From NCBI GenBank assembly GCA_002841825.1, contig PHAZ01000016.1, forward strand, positions 1 through 51,197: a stretch of 51,197 nt of DNA, read 5' to 3'. A program made the translations under genes and the position numbers. This stretch comes from Deltaproteobacteria bacterium HGW-Deltaproteobacteria-22. GTDB lineage: Bacteria > Myxococcota_A > Polyangia > HGW-17. This document shows, one piece after another, positions 42,446-50,896 of the stretch. Below the pieces are notes generated by a model, which saw nothing but the letters and a program-made list of their open reading frames with translations, searched no databases and was not told where the DNA came from. Each line of letters begins with the position of its first letter. The stretch's first letter is position 1.

Positions 42446-44290
42446 ATGATTATCATCTCCTTCCGAACCATCCTCCTGCTCATGCTGGCCACGAGCCTGT
42501 GCGGCTGCGCCGACGGAAAATCGAAGAAAGTGCCGCCGTGCGGCAATGGTGTCCTCGATCCGAACGAGCAGTGCGACGACTTCAACCGTCTTCCCGACGA
42601 CGGATGCAGCGTCACCTGCGTCCTCGAGGAGGGCTGGGACTGCGGCGACACCCTGCCGACGACCTGCACCCCGATCTGCGGAGACGGCCGCGTGGTGGGT
42701 CTGGAGCCCTGCGACGACGGCGCCCTTGAGGCCGGGGATGGCTGTGGCGCCACGTGCACTGTGGAGACCGGCTGGACCTGCGAGGCCATGCCCAGCGTGT
42801 GCATCACGACCTGCGGCGACGGCCTGCGCGCCGACGGCATCGAAGCCTGCGACGACGGCAACCTCTCGACCGGGGACGGCTGTGACGCCACGTGCACCGT
42901 CGAGACCGGCTGGACCTGCGAAGGCGACGCCCCCTCGTCCTGCGGGGCCACCGAGTGCGGCGACGGCATCGCCGCGGGCCTCGAGCCCTGCGACGGCTGG
43001 GACGTGCCCGGTCAGGACTGCCAATCCCAGGGCTTCGACTCGGGCACGCTGCTGTGCGCATCGGACTGCACCTTCGACACGTCGGACTGCCAGCTCTGCG
43101 GTGACGGCACCTGCGACGAGGGCGAGATCTGCGCCCAGGACTGCGGCGCAACCTGGCTCAGCGTCGGCTTCGCGCATGCCTGCGTGCTCATGACCGGCGG
43201 CAGGGCCTGGTGCTGGGGGTACAACCACGCGGGCCAGCTCGGCAACGGGCGTGTCGGTGCCGAGGCCTGCTTCTTCGACATCCCGTGCGACTCCTCCCCG
43301 CAGGAGGTGCTCGGCGCCGAGGATCTGATGTTCATCCACGCCGGCTTCTCGACCACCTGCGCGATCAAGGAGACCGGCGGGCTGTCCTGCTGGGGCTCCA
43401 ACCAGTATGGCCAGCTCGGCGACGGGCAGGCCGATCACGGGATCCTCTGCGGCACGTCCGACTGCAGCCTCGTCCCCACCTCCGTGCACCTGACCCTGCC
43501 CATGATCGCCTCCACCGTCTCCTCGGGCTACTACCACTCCTGCGCCCTGGGCATGCTCGGCGAGGTCGCCTGCTGGGGCTCGAACCAGTCAGGCCAGCTC
43601 GGCGACGGCGTCTCCACCCACGAGACCTGTGAAGGCGAGGACTGCAGCCGCACGCCGGTGGCCGTCTCGATCCTGTCCAATGTGCAGCAGATCTCCGCCG
43701 CGGGCCAGTTCACCTGCGCGCTGCGCGCCAACGGCACGGTCTGGTGCTGGGGCGCCAACGACAACGGCCAGCTCGGCAACGGGACCACCACGGCCAGCAA
43801 CATCCCCGTGCAGGTCTCGGGCCTGACCGGCGTCTCGCAGATCTCCGCGGGCGGCAACAACTTCGCCTGCGCCGTGCGCGGCGACTACTCGGTGTGGTGC
43901 TGGGGCGCCAACGCCGACGGCCAGCTCGGCGACGGCTCCACCTCCGATCGCCACACTCCGGTGCAGGTGGGTTCGCTGTCGGCCACCTCCGTCTCCTGCG
44001 GCAGCAACCACGTCTGCGCCCGCAGGGCCGATCTGGCGACCTGGTGCTGGGGCGGCAACTCGGCGGGCCAGCTCGGCACCGGCAACACCGTCTCCTCGCC
44101 GGTTCCCGTGCAGATCTCCCTGCCCCTCGAGGATGGTTCCGTCGGCGCCGGCGGCTGGTACTTCACCTGCGCGCACTCCACCCTCTCGGGCGTGGTCGGC
44201 TGCTGGGGCAACAACAGCCTTGGCCAGCTCGGTCAGGGAAACCTCACCGAAAGCCTCGTCCCCGTGATCGTCCCCGGGCTGACGCCTTAG
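42446..44290 (+). CDS. Lipoprotein with DUF4215 Cys-rich repeats and RCC1 propeller
   Basis: A 614-residue surface lipoprotein. The ATG at 42446 begins a signal with lipobox SLCGC. Residues about 35-210 hold four DUF4215-type repeats of the pattern CGDG..(L/A)..E.CDDGN...GDGC.ATC.VE.GW.C, common in Myxococcota envelope proteins. From about 240 to the end, RCC1 blades repeat with conserved core (WCWGYNHAGQLGNG, CWGSNQYGQLGDG, CWGSNQSGQLGDG, WCWGANDNGQLGNG, WCWGANADGQLGDG, WCWGGNSAGQLGTG), making one seven-bladed propeller. The fusion suggests a Cys-rich stalk carrying a binding propeller outside the cell. No partner gene is adjacent. The function is unknown. Confidence 0.85.
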   Translation: MIIISFRTILLLMLATSLCGCADGKSKKVPPCGNGVLDPNEQCDDFNRLPDDGCSVTCVLEEGWDCGDTLPTTCTPICGDGRVVGLEPCDDGALEAGDGCGATCTVETGWTCEAMPSVCITTCGDGLRADGIEACDDGNLSTGDGCDATCTVETGWTCEGDAPSSCGATECGDGIAAGLEPCDGWDVPGQDCQSQGFDSGTLLCASDCTFDTSDCQLCGDGTCDEGEICAQDCGATWLSVGFAHACVLMTGGRAWCWGYNHAGQLGNGRVGAEACFFDIPCDSSPQEVLGAEDLMFIHAGFSTTCAIKETGGLSCWGSNQYGQLGDGQADHGILCGTSDCSLVPTSVHLTLPMIASTVSSGYYHSCALGMLGEVACWGSNQSGQLGDGVSTHETCEGEDCSRTPVAVSILSNVQQISAAGQFTCALRANGTVWCWGANDNGQLGNGTTTASNIPVQVSGLTGVSQISAGGNNFACAVRGDYSVWCWGANADGQLGDGSTSDRHTPVQVGSLSATSVSCGSNHVCARRADLATWCWGGNSAGQLGTGNTVSSPVPVQISLPLEDGSVGAGGWYFTCAHSTLSGVVGCWGNNSLGQLGQGNLTESLVPVIVPGLTP

Positions 44291-44330
44291 GAATCTGTCT
44301 TCTTGATTATTGTTTTCCGAAAGAAATCAA

Positions 44331-44528
44331 CTACTTGCGAACCCACTGGTGGGGCAGATCCAGGTAGGACTTGCGGAAGATCGGATAGGTGTTGTTGTCC
44401 TTGGGGCAGATGTAGACCATGCCGCCGGGGACCTTCTTGATCAGGTTCAGTTCGGTGCCGCACTCGGGGCAGGACACGGCCAGACGCTGATTGTCACGCG
44501 CATTCGGGTTGTTCTTGGAAACGCCCAT
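44331..44528 (-). CDS. Zinc-ribbon miniprotein
   Basis: A 65-residue protein from ATG 44528, with GGAGG 7 bp upstream. It has one CxxC knuckle (SCPECGTEL) and a later ICPKDNNTY; only three cysteines are clear, and the His in LPHQW could be the fourth ligand. The protein is basic at the C-terminus (YLDLPHQWVRK). Such small zinc ribbons are often linked to translation or transcription, but nothing here shows which. It stands alone on the minus strand between the RCC1 protein and the MFS transporter. Confidence 0.7.
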   Translation of the reverse strand: MGVSKNNPNARDNQRLAVSCPECGTELNLIKKVPGGMVYICPKDNNTYPIFRKSYLDLPHQWVRK

Positions 44529-44618
44529 AACAGTACCTCCGTCGATAAGAGCTCCCCGGAAATCATCCAATTACATGGACCGGGAACTGCGGGTTTATAG
44601 TGGACAGGTGGGTTCAAG

Positions 44619-45941
44619 TCAAGCGTTTTCTGGATCCCTGCCCGCGGCGGGGGCGTCACCTCGAAGCCCGAACAGCGTGGCGACGATGGCAAGGCATAAA
44701 ATAAATATTATTGGCAATCCCCAGCGATCCACCATGGCCCCGCCCAGGGGCGCCAGGATCGCGGAGAACGCCGTGTTGGCCTGGCTCTCGATGGACAGGA
44801 TCGTCGCCTGCCGGTCCGGCGGCGTGTCCACGTCGAAGCGGGTTAAAAACGCCGGGCGCCATGCGTTGAACAGGAACGCGAACCCCACGAACCCGATGGC
44901 CGCGGGCAGAAATGATCCCAGTCCCACGCCGACGACCTGCAGGGAGATCATCACGAACACCCCGGTCCACAGACGTCGCGGCACCCGTGCGCCGGGGGCC
45001 TCCAGGGCGGCGATGCGGTGTGCCTGCCTTGACCCCAGCGCCGAGAAGAGGTGCAGGCAGGCCACCACGACCGCGATCCACAGCACGGACTGCACCGGCA
45101 GCCGGTCAGCCGCGTCGTGCAGCCCGCCGCCGGCCTGGGACAATTCCAGGACCACGGGCAGCCCCGCCAGCGCCAGGAACACCGGGATGTACGGCTTGAG
45201 CAGTTTTTCGACGCCCTGCACGGCGCAGCTCTCGAGGACCAGCCGGCGCAGCCCGGGCCGCGAAAACACCAGCGCGAGGGTGGCGAAGAAGCCCTCATGG
45301 CCGGCCGATGGGGAACCGGCTCCGGCCGACGTGGAACCGGCTCCGGCCGACGTGGAACCGACGTGGTGCTCGACCTCGTCGGGATAGCTCCACAGGTTCA
45401 ACAACCCCAGCACGTACGGCACGCAGGCGATCAGGAACAGCCACCGCAACTGGGTCATCCACAGGGCGAGCCCGGCCGAGATCACCACCGCCACGGCCGA
45501 GCCGATCTGCGACCAGGACCGCGTGAACCCGTACACGCGGGTCCGCTCCGCCAGGCGGCCGCGCTTGCGCAGCCACTCGAAGATCATCGACTTGTGCGTC
45601 CCCGACCGGAAGGCCTCGCCCACGCCAAAGCACACGGCCGCGGGAATGCACCACCCCAACCCGTCTGCGAAGGCGTATCCCACGAAGCTGGCCAGATAGG
45701 CCGAAAAGCTCAGGATCATCGAGCGCCGCCGGCCCCAGTGATCGGCCACCCAGCCCGAGGGCACCTCGAGCACGTTGGTCACCACGTCGGCCACGGCGAA
45801 CACCACCCCGATTTCAAAGAAATCCAGGCCACGCCCCAGCAGGATGATGGCAAAAAAGGGCTCGAAGTAGAGCTGGTTCTTCAGGAACCCGTACAGCGAG
45901 AAGCGGAACAGCATCGAGGGCCGCACGGCGTCGACGCTCAC
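44619..45941 (-). CDS. MFS transporter
   Basis: A 440-residue major facilitator with twelve apparent transmembrane helices. The MFS motif A between helices 2 and 3 is VADHWGRRRSM near 65-75. Helix pairs include FFAIILLGRGLDFFEIGVVF, FSAYLASFVGYAFADG, WLFLIACVPYVLGLLN and later IALGLGSFLPAAIGFVGFAFLF. The loop between halves contains a Gly/Ser/Ala repeat (GSTSAGA) encoded by a 21-bp tandem repeat at 45312-45357. Substrate unknown. The GTG start overlaps the stop of the upstream lipoprotein gene by four bases (GTGA). Confidence 0.88.
   Translation of the reverse strand: MSVDAVRPSMLFRFSLYGFLKNQLYFEPFFAIILLGRGLDFFEIGVVFAVADVVTNVLEVPSGWVADHWGRRRSMILSFSAYLASFVGYAFADGLGWCIPAAVCFGVGEAFRSGTHKSMIFEWLRKRGRLAERTRVYGFTRSWSQIGSAVAVVISAGLALWMTQLRWLFLIACVPYVLGLLNLWSYPDEVEHHVGSTSAGAGSTSAGAGSPSAGHEGFFATLALVFSRPGLRRLVLESCAVQGVEKLLKPYIPVFLALAGLPVVLELSQAGGGLHDAADRLPVQSVLWIAVVVACLHLFSALGSRQAHRIAALEAPGARVPRRLWTGVFVMISLQVVGVGLGSFLPAAIGFVGFAFLFNAWRPAFLTRFDVDTPPDRQATILSIESQANTAFSAILAPLGGAMVDRWGLPIIFILCLAIVATLFGLRGDAPAAGRDPENA
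45312..45357. repeat. 21-bp tandem repeat in the MFS gene
   Basis: Two perfect 21-bp copies (45312-45332, 45333-45353) and a partial third encode the repeated GSTSAGA segment of the central cytoplasmic loop of the MFS protein. In-frame slippage in a flexible linker is tolerated. Confidence 0.8.
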
Positions 45942-46276
45942 TCGTTCTGGCAGGCCACGGCCTCGAGTTGATCCTGGTCACGGCACGGATACACCAGGTC
46001 CGTCTCGGGATCACTCTCGCTCCACAGCAGGTACTCGCCACAGTCAAGGTGCCCGAGGCAGTCCAGCAGCAGCTCGCGGGCGCCGCGGCACTGATCGTAC
46101 AGGGTGGCCTCCAGGTTCGCCGTCGCGGCGGCGTAGCAGGTGCCGTAGTCGCCCTGCCCGCATTGTTCGAGCATGTAGCAGTAGGCATCGGCCTTCTCGC
46201 GCTCCTCCACCTTCTCTTCGATGCACGCCGGCATAATCAGGGCGGCCAGCAACATGGGGACAAACAGTCTGCGCAT
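45938..46276 (-). CDS. Small Cys-containing lipoprotein
   Basis: A 112-residue lipoprotein: MRRLFVPMLLAALIMPAC gives the lipobox MPAC, with GGAGG 6 bp before the ATG at 46276. The mature part begins EEKVEEREKADAYCYMLEQC and has six to seven further cysteines in a helical pattern (YGTCYAAA, CRGARELLLDCLGHLDCG, YPCRDQD, VACQNE). It may be a small disulfide-braced helical bundle, as seen in many deltaproteobacterial lipoproteins. It is upstream of the MFS gene with GTGA overlap, so co-translated. No family recognised. Confidence 0.75.
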   Translation of the reverse strand: MRRLFVPMLLAALIMPACIEEKVEEREKADAYCYMLEQCGQGDYGTCYAAATANLEATLYDQCRGARELLLDCLGHLDCGEYLLWSESDPETDLVYPCRDQDQLEAVACQNE

Positions 46277-46482
46277 GGATACCTCCGTCGCGGAATCATC
46301 CATTTAATAACCGAAAAACCCCCATCAATCCAGTTCAGTCCCATGAAAAAATGGAAAATCCTACCGCTAAACTCTGAAAAAAGGTGGCGAAATCGCCTTT
46401 TCGGGATATAAAAACGTGGGCGGTTGCACTTCAGATCTCCGGCGGCTGCTCGTCCTTGAACCGGAGAGGAACAGGCACACTC

Positions 46483-47898
<1,416 letters not shown>

Positions 47899-47929
47899 GC
47901 GTCCACGCCCCCCGCGCTTGAACTCCTGA

Positions 47930-47985
47930 TTTACAGTTTATCCATGATGGATTGAAAGTTGACTTACAGTTTATCCATGCTAGAT
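47930..47985. promoter_or_regulatory. Direct repeat of a palindrome upstream of the AAA_14 ATPase
   Basis: TTACAGTTTATCCATG occurs at 47931-47946 and again at 47964-47979, 33 bp apart. Each continues into an imperfect palindrome: the first around ATCCATGATGGAT (arms of about 13 bp), the second ending TAGATTGCAAAT. The 33-bp period (about three helical turns) puts both sites on one face of the DNA, which suits two bound protein dimers. They lie immediately upstream of the ATPase start. Confidence 0.65.
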
Positions 47986-47993
47986 TGCAAATC

Positions 47994-49181
47994 ATGGAAG
48001 CGTCCACCCCTCTGTTCAACCGCTGGCTGTCCATCGACCCCGCCAAGAGCGCCCTCCTGATCGGCCCTCGGCGCTGCGGCAAGACCACCCTCCTGCGCCA
48101 GCGCTTCCCCGAACATCGCTACGCCACCCTCGACGACCTGGACTTCCTGGACTGGGCCGTCCGGGATCCCAAGGGGTTCGTCTCCCACCTGGGTCCGCGC
48201 TGCATCATCGACGAGGTCCAGCGGTCCCCAAAACTGACCATCGCGGTCAAGTACGCCATCGACAACGAGGGGGCGCACGTGCTGATGACGGGATCGAGTT
48301 CCCTGGGCCTGCTCGACGCGGCCGCCGACTCGCTGGCGGGCCGCGTGCGCCTGTACGAGATGACGCCCGCCTGCTGGGGCGAGGACCGCGGGGCCCCGAC
48401 CCATGAGATCTTCGGCGCGCTTCCGGATCCGCCGGCGCTGAAGGCGGCCGCCCGCGAGCTCGACGAGGTCCTCGCCTGCGGCCTGTTCCCCGAGGTGCTC
48501 ACCACCGAAGGCCGCGAGGCCCGCCTGGCCCTCCTCAACGACTACCGCAACACGTACTTCATGAAGGATCTCCTGCAGATGGCGAACCTGGACAACCTCG
48601 AGGGCCTGATGGCGATCTATGTGAACGCCTGCCGCTCCCTGGGCTCCCACCTCGAGGTCAGTCACTTCGCGCGGGAGGCGGGGCTCTCCTTCCCCACCGC
48701 CAAGAAATATCTGAACACGCTGGTCCAGTCCCAGCTCGCCTTCCGGCTGACGGGCTACCACTTCGGCCCGGCCAAGCGGATCATCAAGGCCGCCAAGACC
48801 TATTTCGCCGACAACGGCATCCCCGCGTCCTTCCGCGTCCCCCTCTCCGAGGGCCAGATCCTGGAGAACTTCGTCATCTCCGAGCTCGAGAAGCGCCGCC
48901 GCATGGGCCGGATCCGCGCCGACCAACTTTTTTATTACAAGACCACCTCCGGCCGCGAGATCGACGTGGTCTTCGAGGCCGACGGCGTGGTCCACGCCAT
49001 CGAGATCAAGTGCACCCGCGCCCCCGGCCGCGCCGACACCGCCGCCCTTCGCGACTTCGCTGCCGCGATGGACCTAGCCGGCCGCCCCTGCCGCTGCTTC
49101 CTTTTTCACCGCGGGGAGGACCCCTCCACCCTCGACGGCGTCCGCCTCCTTCCGGTGGCCTCGCTCATGGGCGCTGGGTAG
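47994..49181 (+). CDS. AAA_14 ATPase with DUF4143 / PD-(D/E)xK-like C-terminus
   Basis: A 395-residue P-loop ATPase of the AAA_14 family. Walker A GPRRCGKT is at 24-31; Walker B CIIDEVQ follows at about 79-85; MTGSSSLGLLD is the sensor-like strand. After a winged-helix-like segment (LEVSHFAREAGLSFPTAKKYLN) comes the DUF4143 half, ending in GREIDVVFEADGVVHAIEIK, an (E/D)..D...E.K arrangement resembling the PD-(D/E)xK nuclease fold. The biological role of these common, mobile, often duplicated proteins is unresolved; a link to DNA or to mobile elements is inferred. The ATG at 47994 lies 8 bp after the second direct repeat. The downstream gene is convergent. Confidence 0.88.
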   Translation: MEASTPLFNRWLSIDPAKSALLIGPRRCGKTTLLRQRFPEHRYATLDDLDFLDWAVRDPKGFVSHLGPRCIIDEVQRSPKLTIAVKYAIDNEGAHVLMTGSSSLGLLDAAADSLAGRVRLYEMTPACWGEDRGAPTHEIFGALPDPPALKAAARELDEVLACGLFPEVLTTEGREARLALLNDYRNTYFMKDLLQMANLDNLEGLMAIYVNACRSLGSHLEVSHFAREAGLSFPTAKKYLNTLVQSQLAFRLTGYHFGPAKRIIKAAKTYFADNGIPASFRVPLSEGQILENFVISELEKRRRMGRIRADQLFYYKTTSGREIDVVFEADGVVHAIEIKCTRAPGRADTAALRDFAAAMDLAGRPCRCFLFHRGEDPSTLDGVRLLPVASLMGAG

Positions 49182-49212
49182 GGACCGGAGGGACGGGAAA
49201 CTTGGGTTTACT

Positions 49213-50598
49213 TCACGCCCCCGGAAGCACGTCATATTTCTGCTTCTCCGGAATCACCCCGCGCACGCCGCCCTTTGGATCCTGCATGTCGCCCTGGTAT
49301 CGTGGGATCAGGTGAATGTGCATGTGACCCACCGACTGGCCGGCAGCAGTACCCACGTTCACGCCGATATTGAATCCATTCGGGTGATATTCCCGCTCCA
49401 GCAGCAATTTTCCTTCAACAAGCAGGGCATCAAAGGACGCCCGTTCCTCCGGGTTCGCGTCGAACCACGAATCAAAATGCCGCTTCGGCACGATCAGCAG
49501 GTGCCCAGGTGAAACGGGGAACTGATCGAAGAACGCCTTCGCATGGGCGTTTTGAAGGACAATTTCCCGATGGCTGGTCTCGCAGAAGGGGCAATAGGAG
49601 ACGGAGGGTTCCTGGGCGGAAACGATGATGGACGCTGTTTTCCCCGGAAGGGATTTCTCCTCTTCGCTGAATTTTCTTCGATGTTCCTCAAGGAAATTTT
49701 GATGGGAATCCAGACTGATCAGGGAATGCATCGGACGCAGAAACAACTGGTAATCCGCGTGTTGTTGGAAATTTCGGTTGACGAGACACTGACCTTTTTC
49801 GTCGAAGGTGATGGTCCAGGAATCAAATAGTTTATCGTGCAGGGGGCAAAGCAGCAGAGCGTTGTTGAGATCCATTCGCTCATCATGGGTCGAGTCAGCC
49901 CAGCGCTTGATATGGGAAGCGACCAGCAACTTTTTGGAACTGATCCGGCACAAGACGCAGTGGTCATAATCTCGCAACAGATGTGTGCGAAACTTGCCCT
50001 GTCCAATTCGCCCCTTTACCAGCATTTCACGTTCGGTCGCTTTGACAGGAACCATGATTTCCTCGACCTTCGTGATTTCACGATCCAGGTTGAAATCATA
50101 GAAATCAACTGGCAAATCGAGAATGGGCATGGCTTCCTGAATGCGACGGATGGCTATCTCTTTGACTTTCTTGAAGACCTCCAACTGGAAGGCAGGGTCA
50201 ATATCGATGCGGAAGAAAAACTGGTTTGATTCTCTGTCATAGTGGCCAAACTGATGATTCTTTCCCCAATGACCCATAGGCATTTCAGCGATCAGTCGTT
50301 CGGTGTACCTGCGGGAAGGCTCGTCAAACTGAATTTTAAAATCTCTTTTGTCCTGATCCAAAAACTGGACCTCACGGATTACATCCCAGTGGGTCAAAAT
50401 GAAGTGAAAAAATGGCGCGGCTTCTTCTGGCTTGATTGGCTTCCACCAGTTGGAAGCATTTCGGCCCTTGCATTCAAGCATCGCCAGCAGAAGGACCATT
50501 TTGTAAATTTTCTTGCATCCCGTATTGCGAATTGGACTGAATCGGGTCGTTTCAATCTCTTTCAACAAGTTATTTACATCGTGAGGAAACTCATTCAT
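49213..50598 (-). CDS. HNH endonuclease fused to a HIT-family nucleotide hydrolase
   Basis: A 461-residue protein. Residues about 30-200 are a helical/strand N-terminal region (YKMVLLLAMLECKG; FHFILTHWDVIREV). Residues 211-270 form a HNH_2-type nuclease: HCVLC (C214, C217), LVASHIKRW with H229, LNNALLLCPLHDKLFDS with N246, C251 and H254. Residues 335-455 are a HIT domain: CPFC (C336, C339), SPGHLLIVPKRHFDSW, and the triad GHMHIHLIPR (H425, H427, H429). HIT enzymes hydrolyse nucleotide-phosphate bonds, including DNA-adenylates in the aprataxin branch; HNH_2 proteins are mostly restriction-like. The ATG at 50598 is chosen over a GTG at 50676 because the extra residues (FIFSIIVFLFPSY) look like a membrane/signal segment that a nuclease should not need. 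Composition is lower GC than the window average. Confidence 0.82.
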   Translation of the reverse strand: MNEFPHDVNNLLKEIETTRFSPIRNTGCKKIYKMVLLLAMLECKGRNASNWWKPIKPEEAAPFFHFILTHWDVIREVQFLDQDKRDFKIQFDEPSRRYTERLIAEMPMGHWGKNHQFGHYDRESNQFFFRIDIDPAFQLEVFKKVKEIAIRRIQEAMPILDLPVDFYDFNLDREITKVEEIMVPVKATEREMLVKGRIGQGKFRTHLLRDYDHCVLCRISSKKLLVASHIKRWADSTHDERMDLNNALLLCPLHDKLFDSWTITFDEKGQCLVNRNFQQHADYQLFLRPMHSLISLDSHQNFLEEHRRKFSEEEKSLPGKTASIIVSAQEPSVSYCPFCETSHREIVLQNAHAKAFFDQFPVSPGHLLIVPKRHFDSWFDANPEERASFDALLVEGKLLLEREYHPNGFNIGVNVGTAAGQSVGHMHIHLIPRYQGDMQDPKGGVRGVIPEKQKYDVLPGA

Positions 50599-50652
50599 AC
50601 GCTTGAAATTACTGCTGTATGAAGGAAATAAAAAGACAATAATTGAGAAGAT

Positions 50653-50880
50653 GAAGCAATGCCGGAGCCATCGCACGTTCTTACGGCGATGGGGTATTCT
50701 TCAGAAAATGCCCAGAGTTGCATTCGCTTCAGCGTCGGGCGGTTCACGACCGAAGATGAAGTGGAGACGGCGCTGGAAATGATCAGGACCGTTCTTTTAT
50801 CATTTTCCATCCAAGCAAATTGTTTTGGCCTCGAAGAATGGTTGGGTTTGCCTGTGGAGTCTATAAATCCACTTCTGTAG
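50653..50880 (+). pseudogene. Cysteine desulfurase (NifS/IscS-like) C-terminal remnant
   Basis: From about residue 2 of a frame opening at ATG 50659, PEPSHVLTAMG and CIRFSVGRFTTEDEVETALEMI match the last ~40 residues of cysteine desulfurases, including the 'SxRFSxGRxTTxxE' motif near the C-terminus. Upstream in the same frame there is a stop within 15 bp of that ATG and no desulfurase body; the last 32 residues (from RTVLLSFS on) are not family-like. It is a truncated leftover, not a functional gene. Its N-terminal boundary at about 50655 is close to the 5' end of the HNH-HIT gene. Confidence 0.72.
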
Positions 50881-50896
50881 TTTATTTCTAAACCAT

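Noticed and set aside
46371-46402. GGCGAAATCGCC hairpin with T-run upstream of the gene at 46483
   Set aside because: The stem is only 4-5 bp with a short loop, too weak to call a terminator; it may be chance.
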